Shown here: one piece after another, positions 43,288-52,301 of the stretch | Position numbering within the stretch: the first letter of the stretch is position 1 | How the letters are laid out: each line of letters starts with the position of its first letter | Origin: Actinoplanes derwentensis | GTDB taxonomy: Bacteria > Actinomycetota > Actinomycetes > Mycobacteriales > Micromonosporaceae | NCBI RefSeq assembly: GCF_900104725.1 | Contig: NZ_LT629758.1 | Coordinates: 3,534,001-3,598,000, forward strand | DNA length: 64,000 nt | Direction of reading: 5' to 3' | Made by a program: the position numbers and the translations under genes | The notes under the pieces: generated by a model | Told to the model about the DNA's origin: nothing | The model's input: only the letters and a program-made list of their open reading frames with translations | Database searches by the model: none

Positions 43288-43935
43288 GTGCGGCGATCAA
43301 CCACTCCGACGGCACCGACGGTGCCGGATTCTGTTCAGACGGCCGAAGCCGGGCTCGACTCCGAAGAGTTCTACGAGAAGAAACTCTTCGACGGCACCGA
43401 CCTGATCGGGCTGTTCGCCCAGGACGTCGAGTTCGCGCAGTGCCGGTTCCGGGCGGCGCGGCTGGCCGGGGCGGTGCTGCCGAAGGTCCGGCTCACCGAC
43501 TGCCTGGTCGAACGTTCCGACTGGTCCAACGCGCGCGCCGAGACCGGCACGATGGAACGGCTCGCCTTCACCGACTGCCGGATGACCGGTCTCGCCTTCA
43601 ACGGGGGCCTCCTGCGGAGCGTCACGTTCACCGACTGCAAGGTCGACCTGACCAACTGGCGGTTCGCCAAGTTCGACACCGTCGTCCTGACCGGCTGCAA
43701 CCTGACCGGCGCCGACTTCACCAGCACCGACCTGCGCGGCGCCTCGTTCGTCGACTGCGACCTGACCGGCGCCCAGTTCCACAACGCGACCATGCGCGGC
43801 GCCCGTTTCCAGCGCTGCGAACTTTCCGGCATCGGCGGCATCACCAGCTGGGAGGGTGCGATAGTGCACCCCGACGATCTTCTCGGCCTGTCGTACGCCC
43901 TGGCCGGGGCCCTGGGCATCGTCGTCAAGGAGTAA
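43288..43935 (+). CDS. Pentapeptide-repeat protein
   Basis: From GTG 43288 (215 aa). Residues about 55-190 consist of A(D/N)LxG/xF-type repeats such as CNLTGADF, TDLRGASF, CDLTGAQF and ATMRGARF, which fold into a right-handed quadrilateral beta helix. Some family members (Qnr, MfpA) mimic DNA and protect gyrase. No evidence here for that role. Likely cytoplasmic. Confidence 0.88.
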   Translation: MRRSTTPTAPTVPDSVQTAEAGLDSEEFYEKKLFDGTDLIGLFAQDVEFAQCRFRAARLAGAVLPKVRLTDCLVERSDWSNARAETGTMERLAFTDCRMTGLAFNGGLLRSVTFTDCKVDLTNWRFAKFDTVVLTGCNLTGADFTSTDLRGASFVDCDLTGAQFHNATMRGARFQRCELSGIGGITSWEGAIVHPDDLLGLSYALAGALGIVVKE

Positions 43936-43938
43936 CGG

Positions 43939-44577
43939 TCAGGCCAGCCCCGCCTCCCGGGCCAGGATCGCGGCCTGGACCCGGGACGTACAGCCCAGTT
44001 TGGCCAGCACCCGGGACACGTGGGTCTTCGCGGTGGCCTCGGTGATGGACAGCGCGGCGGCCAGATCGGCGTTGGACAGTCCCCGGCCCAGGGCGGCCAG
44101 TACGTCACGTTCCCGCTGGGTGAGGCCGTTCAGGACGGGTGGTGCGGGCGGCCCGGCCGGTGTGGCGGCGAACGCGGTCAGCAGACGGCGGGTCACCTCC
44201 GGGGCCAGGAAACCGTCCCCGGCGGCGATCCGGCGGACCGCGTCGACCAGGGCGGCCGGTTCGACCGATTTGAGCAGGAAACCGGCCGCCCCGGCACGCA
44301 ACGCCCCGAACAGGTATTCGTCCAGGTCGAAGGTGGTCAGGATCAGCACGTCGGCGAACCCGGCGGTGGTGATCTCGCGGGTGGCGGTGATGCCGTCGGT
44401 GCCGGGCATCCGGATGTCCATCAGCACCACGTCCGGGCGCAGTACCGCGGCCTGCCGGACCGCGATCGCCCCGTCGGCGGCCTCGCCGACCACCACGATG
44501 TCGGTGGCCTGCTCCAGCATCAGGCGCATCCCGGCCCGGATCGCGGCATGATCGTCGGCGAGCAGAACCCTGATCAT
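43939..44577 (-). CDS. Two-component response regulator, NarL/LuxR type
   Basis: The receiver domain (1-120) has the acidic pair in LLADDHAA, phosphoacceptor Asp in VVLMDIRMPGTDG, and conserved Thr and Lys (LTTFD; FLLKS). The C-terminal LuxR HTH (about 148-205) has LTQRERDVLAALGRGLSNAD. It is encoded with, and coupled by ATGA to, the upstream histidine kinase gene. Target genes unknown; self-control is common. Confidence 0.93.
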   Translation of the reverse strand: MIRVLLADDHAAIRAGMRLMLEQATDIVVVGEAADGAIAVRQAAVLRPDVVLMDIRMPGTDGITATREITTAGFADVLILTTFDLDEYLFGALRAGAAGFLLKSVEPAALVDAVRRIAAGDGFLAPEVTRRLLTAFAATPAGPPAPPVLNGLTQRERDVLAALGRGLSNADLAAALSITEATAKTHVSRVLAKLGCTSRVQAAILAREAGLA

Positions 44578-45728
44578 CGGCTGATCAGAGGCAGACTCGC
44601 CTCGACCGTCCACGTGTCGCCGTCCGGTCCGGCGGTCAGGTCCCCGCCGAGCAGGGCCGCGCGTTCCCGGATCGACCACAGCCCGGTGCCCGTGCTCAGC
44701 ACCTCGTGGTCCAGGCCGGCCGGGCCGGTCAGGGTGTTGGTGACGGTGACCAGCACCCGGTCGCCGGTAGCCCGCACGTGCAGGCGCACCTGAGAGCCGG
44801 GCGCGTGTTTGGCCGCGTTGGTCAGCGCCTCCCGCAAGATGCCGTAAACAGTGTGCTGAACTACCGCCGGGGCGCCCGGTACCTCGCGGATCCGGACGTC
44901 CATTCGCAGGCCGCCGGCGTCGGCGGCCTCGATCAGTTCGGGCAGCCGGTCCAGGCCGCCGGGCAGCGACGGTTCCTCGGCGGCCCGCAGCAGCAGGATC
45001 ATCGAGCGCATCTCCTCCAGGGCGGCGAGGCTGCTGGTCCGGACGGCCTGGAGGGCGGCCCGGTCCCGCTGGGTGTCCGGTGGTGCGGCGAGCGCGGCGC
45101 CGGAGTGCATGGCCGTGGTGGCCAGGTGCGCGGCGATCACGTCGTGCAGGTCGCGGGCCATCGTGGCGCGTTCGGCGAGAACCGCCTCGCGGGCGGTGCG
45201 CTCGGCGTCGAGCAGGCCGAGTTGCTGTTGCTGGCGCAGGTTCGCGGCCCACCACAGCGGCACGAACAGCAGCGACGTCAGTTGCAGGCCGATGAAGACG
45301 GCGATCCGGAGCTGACCGGCGGCCAGCCCGCCGACGACGGTGGCGGTGCCGATCAGCACGAAGATCACGCCGGTCACCGCGGTCCGGGCCCGGGTCGAGG
45401 CGAACAGGCCGACCGCGAAGATCAGGTCGAACATCACCAGGACCACGGCGATGCTGCCGCCGAGCAGCACGTCGACGCCGAGGCACAGAGTGCCGGCGAC
45501 GAGCGCGACCGTCGGATGCCGGCGTTTGGCCAGAGTGAGCAGACAGCCACCGGCCAGGGGGACGACGTGCCAGACGTCGGGCAGTCCGCCGAACTCATCG
45601 ATCTTCGGTAGCGACCAGACCTCGATCAAGCCGACCACGTTCAGGAGGACGCCACCCACGAAGAGAGCCGCGGCGTTCGCGGCGTCCCGGAGAAAGACGC
45701 TGCTCCGCCACCGTTCCCGCAGATCCAC
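44574..45728 (-). CDS. Sensor histidine kinase, NarX/DesK type
   Basis: Residues about 18-165 contain several hydrophobic membrane segments. The HisKA_3 box RATMARDLHDVIAAHLAT-like segment carries the phosphorylated His (RDLHDV), and the ATPase domain has LTNAAKHAPGS and GTGLWSIRERAALLGG. 384 aa. Partner is the response regulator whose ATG overlaps its stop. The signal sensed by the membrane region is unknown. Confidence 0.92.
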   Translation of the reverse strand: MDLRERWRSSVFLRDAANAAALFVGGVLLNVVGLIEVWSLPKIDEFGGLPDVWHVVPLAGGCLLTLAKRRHPTVALVAGTLCLGVDVLLGGSIAVVLVMFDLIFAVGLFASTRARTAVTGVIFVLIGTATVVGGLAAGQLRIAVFIGLQLTSLLFVPLWWAANLRQQQQLGLLDAERTAREAVLAERATMARDLHDVIAAHLATTAMHSGAALAAPPDTQRDRAALQAVRTSSLAALEEMRSMILLLRAAEEPSLPGGLDRLPELIEAADAGGLRMDVRIREVPGAPAVVQHTVYGILREALTNAAKHAPGSQVRLHVRATGDRVLVTVTNTLTGPAGLDHEVLSTGTGLWSIRERAALLGGDLTAGPDGDTWTVEASLPLISR

Positions 45729-45846
45729 CCCGTCATCTCACCATGCCCGCGCGGCCGGGTTCGTCCGTCGAAAGTTGTATGCCGCGACCGCGTGCACATC
45801 CTTCGGCCGACGCGCGGGACGGCCATCGGGACTCATCGTGACGGGC

Positions 45847-46542
45847 ATGGATGTCGCTCTGCTCGCCTCATTGTCCGTGCTCGCACTGATCGACTCGACC
45901 AGCTTCGGCACCCTGCTCATCCCGATCTGGCTGATGATCCACCCCGGCCCGGTGCGTCCCGGGCGGATCACGATCTTTCTGGGTACGGTCGCCGCCTTCT
46001 ACTTCGCGGTCGGCGTCGCCGTGGTTCTCGGCGCGGGTGCGCTGCTTCCCGAGATCAACCGGATCCTCGACACCCGCCCCGCACAGTGGACCATGCTGGT
46101 CATCGGGGTCGCGCTGTTCTTCGGGAGTTTCCGGATGGGCCGTAAGAAGAACCCCGGCACCGAGGGCCGTGCGGCCCGCTGGCGGCGCCGAGTCCTGGCC
46201 GAGGACGGCGGGACGCTCGCTCTGGCCGGCCTGGCGCTGGTGGCCGCGCTGATCGAGGTGTCCACCATGCTCCCCTACCTCGGGGCGATCGGCCTGATCA
46301 CCACCGCGGACCTCGCCGTGCCACCGATCGTGCTGCTGATGGCCGGGTACTGCCTGGTCATGATCGTCCCGGCTCTGCTCCTGATGGTGCTGCGGCTGGC
46401 GGCCGGGCGGCGCCTGGTGCCCGCGCTGACCCGGATCAGCGACTGGATGACCAACAGCGACACTCTTTCGTGGATCGTCGGCATCGCCGGCTTCCTGCTG
46501 GCTCGCGAGGCCGCCGTCGGCCTGGCCCTCATCAACACCTGA
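45847..46542 (+). CDS. GAP/Sap-family integral membrane protein
   Basis: About six membrane helices over 231 residues. The start ALLASLSVLALIDSTSFGTL and the later GRRLVPALTRISDW match the GAP (Sap, sulfolipid-1-addressing) family of actinobacterial envelope lipid-transport proteins. ATG 45847 is used; an in-frame GTG at 45838 adds three residues. Direct function unproven. Confidence 0.75.
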   Translation: MDVALLASLSVLALIDSTSFGTLLIPIWLMIHPGPVRPGRITIFLGTVAAFYFAVGVAVVLGAGALLPEINRILDTRPAQWTMLVIGVALFFGSFRMGRKKNPGTEGRAARWRRRVLAEDGGTLALAGLALVAALIEVSTMLPYLGAIGLITTADLAVPPIVLLMAGYCLVMIVPALLLMVLRLAAGRRLVPALTRISDWMTNSDTLSWIVGIAGFLLAREAAVGLALINT

Positions 46543-46619
46543 TTCGCCCCGAAATCGGCTTCTCGTTTTGATTCGTGCACCCCGGAAAGGCGTCACCGAA
46601 TAGGCACCGAAAGTCACGT

Positions 46620-46647
46620 TTGATAACGTCCGTCCACCCTATATATT
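46620..46647 (+). promoter_or_regulatory. Near-consensus sigma-70-type promoter
   Basis: -35 TTGATA (46620-46625), 16-base spacer, -10 TATATT (46642-46647). It is AT-rich within otherwise GC-rich DNA and lies about 105 bases before the GTG of the HhH gene, which has a GGAGG ribosome site at 46742-46746. Confidence 0.7.
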
Positions 46648-46751
46648 CTGATCTTGAAGTTGCGGGCCCCGGACGCGGGAGAACCGTTGCCGCGCCGCCT
46701 TTGCATGCAGGTGTTTCAGCGCGGTTTCCCCTTGCGTTTTCGGAGGTCACC

Positions 46752-47663
46752 GTGGGTTGGTTCATCAGTCAGTCACTAGTCTTCATCATCCTCGCATTCA
46801 TTTTGGGGGTGATTGCCGGAAGACTGTGGAAAAAGGCGCCGGAGAAGCCCACGGAACCACCGGTCACCGACGATGAATTGGAACGGATCGAAGGCGTCGG
46901 CCCCGCCATGGCCAATGCCCTGCGCGCCGCCGGAATCCGCACGTTCGGCCAGCTCGCGGAAAGTGACGACGACGCCAAGCGCAACGCCCTCAAGGCGGCC
47001 GGCCTGAAATTCGCCCCCAGCCTGGTCACCTGGAGCCGGCAGGCCCGCCTGCTGGCCGATGGCGACGAGGCCGCCTTCGCGGTGCTGACCGCCCGCCTGA
47101 TCGCCGGCCGGGACACCGAGCAGCCGACGTCCCGTCCCACCCCGAAACCCACCAGCCGCTCCACCGGCAGGCCCACCAGCCCATCCCCGACAGCGGCGTC
47201 CGCCGTCCCGGCCACGTCGTCCGCGTCGCCGGCGGCGTCTCCGGTCCCGGCCCCCGCCGACCCGTCGTCGTGGTCCGCCATCCCGTCCGCACCCGCACCC
47301 GGCAAGCCGGACACCCCCTCCGCCGTGACCGGCACCCCGGAATCGGGAGAGCGGGGAACGGTCGCCGTGCTGGAACGGACCGAGGTCACCGCTCCCCCCG
47401 CAGGTCTCGAAAGCGTCACCACCACCGAAAACGCCGCCACGCCGAAGAGCAGCGGCACTGCAAACAGCGCTGACATCTCAGACAGCACCGACGCTTCAGA
47501 TGGCCCCGGCGCCTTGGAAAGCGCCGACAGCGGCACCATTGGCGCGCCGAAGAAGGCGGCTCAGCACAAGAGCGAGAGCAAAAAGAGCGAAAGCAAGAAG
47601 AACGAAGGCAAGAAGGGCGACCGCAAGAAGTCCGGCCGCGATTCCGAGGCGACCGCCCGATGA
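46752..47663 (+). CDS. Membrane-anchored helix-hairpin-helix (DUF4332-like) protein
   Basis: From GTG 46752 (303 aa). One membrane helix (about 4-24, SLVFIILAFILGVIAG) leads to an HhH-type module (about 38-110, ELERIEGVGPAMANALRAAG; IRTFGQLAESD). A long Pro/Ser/Thr/Ala linker follows, then a Lys/Ser/Glu tail with repeated KSESKKSE. The HhH may bind DNA or mediate protein contacts. The stop overlaps the OmpA-like gene start (ATGA), so the pair is one operon. Confidence 0.8.
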   Translation: MGWFISQSLVFIILAFILGVIAGRLWKKAPEKPTEPPVTDDELERIEGVGPAMANALRAAGIRTFGQLAESDDDAKRNALKAAGLKFAPSLVTWSRQARLLADGDEAAFAVLTARLIAGRDTEQPTSRPTPKPTSRSTGRPTSPSPTAASAVPATSSASPAASPVPAPADPSSWSAIPSAPAPGKPDTPSAVTGTPESGERGTVAVLERTEVTAPPAGLESVTTTENAATPKSSGTANSADISDSTDASDGPGALESADSGTIGAPKKAAQHKSESKKSESKKNEGKKGDRKKSGRDSEATAR

Positions 47664-48433
47664 CGACGACAGTCTCCCGGCGCCCGATCACGACGCCGCT
47701 CTCCCGCCGCTGGATCGCCGTGCTGGCCGCCGTTCTCGGACTGGCCGCGATCATCGCCGGCCAGCTCGGGCCGAACCGTTACCGCCTGGAGGACGACCTG
47801 GCCCAGCGGGCCGGCGCAGCCCTGTCAGCAGCCGGTCAGCCGCACGCGAGCGTGTCGTTCGCCGGCCGGGACGCCCTGGTGGCGGCCCCCTCGCAGGTCG
47901 AAGCCGACCAGGCCCGCAACGTGGTGGCCACAGTGTCCGGTGTCCGGGCCGTCGGCACGCGGGTGACCGCTCCGGCGAAGACCGCTCCGGTGGTGGACCA
48001 TGCGGCCGAGGCGACCCGGCAGCGCTTGACCGAGGCTGCCGAGCGGGCCCGGGTGAGGCTGGCCGAACGGCAGAGCGCGTTGGCCGTACAACAGCAATTG
48101 GATGATCTTTCGGCGTTGACCTTCCACACCGGAGGCGCGAACCTGACCGCCGAATCGCGGAAGGCGCTGCGGAAGGTCGCGGCGCTGTTGACGGCCAATC
48201 CGGGGATGGGGCTCCGGGTCGGCGGGCACACCGATTCGCGGGGGTCGACGGCGACGAACCTGGCGTTGAGCCGGGACCGGGCCGACGCCGTCAAGGACGC
48301 CCTGGTCGAGAACGGGGTGGCTGCTGACCGGCTGACCGCGAAGGGGTACGGCGAAGCCCGCCCGGCGGTGTCCAACGACACCGCCGAGCACCGGGCCACG
48401 AACCGTCGGGTGGAACTCGCGATCGTCAGCTGA
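47660..48433 (+). CDS. OmpA-family protein with peptidoglycan-binding C-terminus
   Basis: One N-terminal membrane helix (about 18-38) precedes a BON-like segment (about 45-100, SVSFAGRDALVAAPSQ) and an OmpA-like domain (about 148-257). The latter has LRVGGHTDSRGSTATNLALS and NRRVELAI, including the Asp/Arg that bind diaminopimelate. The layout resembles mycobacterial ArfA. It should tether the membrane to peptidoglycan. It is coupled with the HhH protein under the strong promoter at 46620. Confidence 0.9.
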   Translation: MTTTVSRRPITTPLSRRWIAVLAAVLGLAAIIAGQLGPNRYRLEDDLAQRAGAALSAAGQPHASVSFAGRDALVAAPSQVEADQARNVVATVSGVRAVGTRVTAPAKTAPVVDHAAEATRQRLTEAAERARVRLAERQSALAVQQQLDDLSALTFHTGGANLTAESRKALRKVAALLTANPGMGLRVGGHTDSRGSTATNLALSRDRADAVKDALVENGVAADRLTAKGYGEARPAVSNDTAEHRATNRRVELAIVS

Positions 48434-48491
48434 CCACTGGTGACCCGGACCGCCCGGTCCGGGTCACCGGTGCCGGTGGCCGGAGCCTGCC

Positions 48492-50237
48492 TCAGCTGCT
48501 GGCCCGATGCAGAACCGGCTGGATCCGCAGCGCCTCGACCAGACTCCGGTAGAGATCGTCGGACGCATACAGCGACGTGTGGGTGCCCTGGGCCCGGATC
48601 CGCCCGGCCTCCACGACCACGATCCGGTCGGCGTCGAGCACGGTCGACAGCCGGTGCGCGATCGTCACCACCGCCCCGTGCGCGGCGTGCGCGCGGATGC
48701 AGTCCTGCACGGCGGCCTCGGTCAGCCCGTCGACCTGCGCGGTCGCCTCGTCCAGCAGCAGCACCTCAGGAGTGCGCAGCAGTGCCCGGGCCAGGGCGAT
48801 CCGCTGGCGCTGGCCGCCGGAGACATCGGTGGCGTGCAGAGCCGGCTCCAACTCGTCGAGGCGTACGGACCGCAGCACCGCCCGTACCTCGGCGTCGGTC
48901 GCGTCGGGATGGGTGAACCGCACGTTGTCGCCGACCGTGCCCGGGACCACCGGGGTCTCCTGCTCGACGTAGGCCAGCCGGCCCCGCACCTCCCGGTGAC
49001 TCCACTCGGAGTAGGGGCGCCCGTCCAGCAGGATCCGGCCCTCCTCCGGCTCTAGGAACCGCAGGAGCAGCGAGAACAGGGTGGTCTTGCCCGCGCCGGA
49101 CGGGCCGACGATCGCGGTGTGACCACGCCGGGGGATCTCCAGATCGAGACCGTGCAGCACCGGCGGGGCGTCCGCACCGTACCGAGCGGTCACGCCCTGC
49201 AACCACAGCACCGGACCGTCCGGTGTCGTCGCGGTCTCGGAGGAACCGGCCGAGACCGGTTCGAGGGCGATCGACTCCAGCTCGTTGATCCGGCCGGACG
49301 CGGCGATGCCGGCCTGGAGCGCGGTCAGGTTCCGGGTCAGTTCGCCGATCGGGCCCATCAACTGGAAGACGTAGAGCAGGAACGCCACCAGACTGGACAC
49401 CTCGAGCAGCCCCGCGTCGGCCCGCCAGGCACCGACCGCGAGGATCAGGATCACCGCGAAGTTGATGCCGGACCAGGCGATGGTCCACACCGAGGCGGCG
49501 ATCCGGGCGGCCCGGACGCTGTACCTGGCGGCGTCCTGCGCGTTGCCGACGATCTGGTCACCCTGGCGGGCCTCGGCCCGGGAGGCCTTGACGGTGCGGA
49601 TGGCCCGCAACGCTCCTTCGAGGTTCGCGCCCAGCTTGCCAACCGACTCCTGAGCGGCGGTCTGCGCCACCCCGATCTTCGGCAACAGCAGGGACATCAG
49701 CACCGTGACCACGACGACGGCGCCCAGCGTGCAGGCGAACAGCGTGAGGTCGAGCACCGCCATCAGCACCAGCGTGCCGATCAGGCCGATGCCCGCGTTG
49801 ATCAGCCCGATGATGCTGCTCGACGCCTCGTGCAGCAGACCGGTGTCGGAGGTGACCCGGGTGACCAGCTCACCGGTCGCGCGGGCCTGCAGGTCGAGGA
49901 CCCGGGCCCGGAAATAGCGCCGGATGATCGAGGTGCGGGCGTCGAGGACGATCCGCTCGGCAAGTGTCCCCAACAGGATCGACTGCCAGAGGTTGATCAC
50001 GGACCCGACCACGACCAGCCCGGCCAGCACCGCGATCGGCCCGGTCAGGTCGACGCCGCCGCTGAAGCTGTCGAGCACCCACTTGGTGACCATCGGGGTG
50101 GCCAGCCCGGCCGCGTTGCCGATCAGGCCGAGCACCAGCCCGAGCGCCATCGTGCGACGATGCGGGCGGAGCACGGCGAGCAGAGTGCCCAGTCTCGTGG
50201 TGTCTGACATGCCCGCTGTCGAAGTGGTGTCTGGCAT
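48492..50237 (-). CDS. ABC exporter with fused membrane and ATPase domains
   Basis: Six membrane helices (about 20-310) precede an ATPase domain with Walker A GPSGAGKTTLFSLLLRF, signature VSGGQRQRIALARALL and Walker B EVLLLDEATAQVD. 581 residues, a half-transporter of the MsbA/multidrug type that should dimerise. The first codons are duplicated (MPDTTSTAG / MSDTT), so either ATG 50237 or 50210 may be used. Substrate unknown. Confidence 0.92.
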   Translation of the reverse strand: MPDTTSTAGMSDTTRLGTLLAVLRPHRRTMALGLVLGLIGNAAGLATPMVTKWVLDSFSGGVDLTGPIAVLAGLVVVGSVINLWQSILLGTLAERIVLDARTSIIRRYFRARVLDLQARATGELVTRVTSDTGLLHEASSSIIGLINAGIGLIGTLVLMAVLDLTLFACTLGAVVVVTVLMSLLLPKIGVAQTAAQESVGKLGANLEGALRAIRTVKASRAEARQGDQIVGNAQDAARYSVRAARIAASVWTIAWSGINFAVILILAVGAWRADAGLLEVSSLVAFLLYVFQLMGPIGELTRNLTALQAGIAASGRINELESIALEPVSAGSSETATTPDGPVLWLQGVTARYGADAPPVLHGLDLEIPRRGHTAIVGPSGAGKTTLFSLLLRFLEPEEGRILLDGRPYSEWSHREVRGRLAYVEQETPVVPGTVGDNVRFTHPDATDAEVRAVLRSVRLDELEPALHATDVSGGQRQRIALARALLRTPEVLLLDEATAQVDGLTEAAVQDCIRAHAAHGAVVTIAHRLSTVLDADRIVVVEAGRIRAQGTHTSLYASDDLYRSLVEALRIQPVLHRASS

Positions 50238-50250
50238 GCCCGCTATCGAA
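50197..50250. repeat. 27-bp tandem duplication at the ABC gene start
   Basis: Units 50197-50223 and 50224-50250 differ at two positions. Each contains the ribosome-site context and ATG, so the duplication adds nine in-frame codons and gives two equivalent starts. Confidence 0.85.
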
Positions 50251-50306
50251 CACCATCTCTTCCAGCGGCTACGCCAACGGTACCGGCATCTCCCACGGCG
50301 AGTCGG

Positions 50307-51107
50307 TCACTCCCCGGTGAAGACCGGCACGCGGCGGGCCAGGCTGGCGGCGATGCCTTCGGCGCTGTCCTTCGTCGCCCAGTGGATCCGCTGCTCGGCC
50401 AGTTCGTGGTCCAGCGCCGCCCGCACCCGCTCGGCCAGGCCCTGCCGCAGCGTGGCCCGGATCGACCGGACCGCCAACGGCGCCGACCCGGCGATCTCGG
50501 CGGCCAGCGCGCGAGCCGTCACCCGCAGCAGGCCCGGCTCGGCGAGACGGTCGGCCAGCCGCAGACGCAACGCCTCGTCGCCGCCGACCCGCCGCCCGGT
50601 CAGCAGCATGTCCGCGGCGGCCTGCCGCCCGACGATCTCCGGCAGTGTCACGCTCACCCCGAACCCCTGGTGGAAGCCGAGCCGCGCGAAGTTGGCCACG
50701 AATCGGGTCGACGCCTCCGCGACCCGGAAATCGGCGGCGCACGCCAGGCCGAGCCCGCCGCCCACGGCGGTCCCCTGCACGGCGGCGATCATCGGCGTAC
50801 GAACATCGAACAGCTCCGCGGCCCGCCGGTACAGCCGCTCGGCCGCCGCCACGTGATCCACGGCGAAATCGCCACCGCCGAAGTCGGCGCCCGCACAGAA
50901 GTGCTTCCCCTGTGACGCCAGGATGATCACCCGGCAGGCGGGGTCGTCGTCGAGCCCTTTGGCCGCTTCCACGACCCGCCCGATCAGCGCCTCGTCGAAA
51001 TGGTTGGCCGGCGGCCGCCGCATCTCCAGCAGCGCCACCCCGTCCTCGACCTCGACCTCGACCTCGACCTCGACCTCGACCTCGACGGGCAGATCGTCAC
51101 TCAGCAC
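50307..51107 (-). CDS. Enoyl-CoA hydratase/isomerase-family protein
   Basis: Crotonase fold: QGKHFCAGADFGGGDF forms the first oxyanion loop, and GTAVGGGLGLACAADFRVA the second. A Glu in the LGFHQGFGVSVTLP region is less clear, so hydratase versus isomerase activity is open. From GTG 51107 (266 aa). Residues about 8-21 are seven Val-Glu pairs from a CTCGAC microsatellite, an unusual N-terminal feature for this family. Confidence 0.88.
   Translation of the reverse strand: MLSDDLPVEVEVEVEVEVEVEDGVALLEMRRPPANHFDEALIGRVVEAAKGLDDDPACRVIILASQGKHFCAGADFGGGDFAVDHVAAAERLYRRAAELFDVRTPMIAAVQGTAVGGGLGLACAADFRVAEASTRFVANFARLGFHQGFGVSVTLPEIVGRQAAADMLLTGRRVGGDEALRLRLADRLAEPGLLRVTARALAAEIAGSAPLAVRSIRATLRQGLAERVRAALDHELAEQRIHWATKDSAEGIAASLARRVPVFTGE
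51045..51086. repeat. Hexanucleotide microsatellite (CTCGAC)7 inside the crotonase gene
   Basis: Seven perfect tandem CTCGAC units encode (Val-Glu)7 on the minus strand. The repeat is 6 bases long, so copy-number change keeps the frame. Confidence 0.95.
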
Positions 51108-51156
51108 AGTCGCACCGTACCGGATCGTCTTCCGGCGACCATGCGAACATCGGGTC

Positions 51157-51705
51157 GTGCGTAACGAGCAGCGAATCCCGACCCGGACACCGGAATCCCG
51201 AGACTTTGCGGTACGCGTACAAACAGTGATGAATTTGACCGCGAAACTCAACGCGCTGCCGTTCGACGATCTCGCGGCCCGCCGGAGGTTGCTCACCGAG
51301 ATCTTCGGCGGGCCGATCCCGGAGTCACTGTCGATCCTGCCGCCGTTCCACTGCGACTACGGGCTGGGCGCGTCGTTCGGCGAACGCGTGTTCATCAACC
51401 AGGGCTGCTACTTCCTCGACCTGGGCGGCATCACCATCGGTGACCGGGTCCTGATCGGCCCCCGGGTCACGCTGACCACCGCCGGTCATCCCGTCGAACC
51501 CGCCGAACGCTACGACTACCTGACCCACGCCCCCATCGTCATCGAGGACGACGTGTGGATCGGCGCCGCCGCCACCATCACCCCCGGAGTGACGATCGGC
51601 CACGGCTCGGTCGTCGGCGCGGGCGCGGTGGTCGCCAAGGACGTGCCCCCACTGAGCGTGGTGACCGGCACCAGCATCGTGGAACGCAGACGCCTATCTC
51701 ACTGA
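51157..51705 (+). CDS. Left-handed beta-helix acetyltransferase (maltose O-acetyltransferase type)
   Basis: About residues 60-182 form hexapeptide repeats (ITIGDRVLIGPRVTL; PIVIEDDVWIGAAATITPGV; VVGAGAVVAKDVP) with the catalytic His in TTAGHPVEP. The substrate end has FHCDYGLGASFGERVFINQG. Typical of maltose/galactoside O-acetyltransferases. From GTG 51157; an ATG at 51229 is an alternative that removes 24 residues. Confidence 0.88.
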   Translation: MRNEQRIPTRTPESRDFAVRVQTVMNLTAKLNALPFDDLAARRRLLTEIFGGPIPESLSILPPFHCDYGLGASFGERVFINQGCYFLDLGGITIGDRVLIGPRVTLTTAGHPVEPAERYDYLTHAPIVIEDDVWIGAAATITPGVTIGHGSVVGAGAVVAKDVPPLSVVTGTSIVERRRLSH

Positions 51706-52295
51706 GGCCGGGCCTTCTGCGGGTGAGGCGTCTCGTGGCGGGACAGCATCGCGACGAACTCGACGATCTTGCGGGCTCGGGTCTCGGCACGCTTGACGGA
51801 GTTGACCCGCACGATCAACGCGAACCGGTTGCTCTTGGTGAGCACGTCGAACATGGCCTGCGCTGCCGGATCGGCGGCGATCGCGGCCGCCAAGTCGTCG
51901 GGCACCACGGCTTCGGACGGCGGGGCGTAAGCGGCCGCCCACCGGCCGTCCGCCCTCGCGGACTCCACCGCCGCCCGGCCCGCCGGGAACATCAGCCCCG
52001 CCGCCTCCAGTCGGGCGACGTGCTCGACGTTCCGCTTCGACCAGGAACTACGCGCCCGGCGCGGGGTGTACCGGATCCACGAGGACTCCTCGTCCCGCTT
52101 ACGGGCCTGCCCGTCGATCCAGCCGAAACACAACCCCTCGTCGACCGCCTGCTGCCAGGTCAGCGTGGTGACGGTGCCACCCTTCCTGGTCAGGGCGAGC
52201 CACACGCCGGGCGCTGACGTGTGGTTCGCCAGCAGCCACGCCCGCAGCGCCCCGGAGTCGGCGACGATCAGTTCCGGCAGTTCAGCGGCAGCCAC
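51699..52295 (-). CDS. YdeI/OmpD-associated-family protein
   Basis: A 198-residue protein with LRAWLLANHTSAPGVWLALT, then VDEGLCFGWIDGQARKRDE and WSKRNVEHVARLEAAGLM, the signature of the YdeI (OmdA) family. GTG start at 52295. Linked in E. coli to envelope stress. Separated by only 6 bases from the downstream end of the deaminase-SUKH gene, so it may be in the same transcript. Confidence 0.85.
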   Translation of the reverse strand: MAAAELPELIVADSGALRAWLLANHTSAPGVWLALTRKGGTVTTLTWQQAVDEGLCFGWIDGQARKRDEESSWIRYTPRRARSSWSKRNVEHVARLEAAGLMFPAGRAAVESARADGRWAAAYAPPSEAVVPDDLAAAIAADPAAQAMFDVLTKSNRFALIVRVNSVKRAETRARKIVEFVAMLSRHETPHPQKARPQ

Positions 52296-52301
52296 GGCCG
52301 A

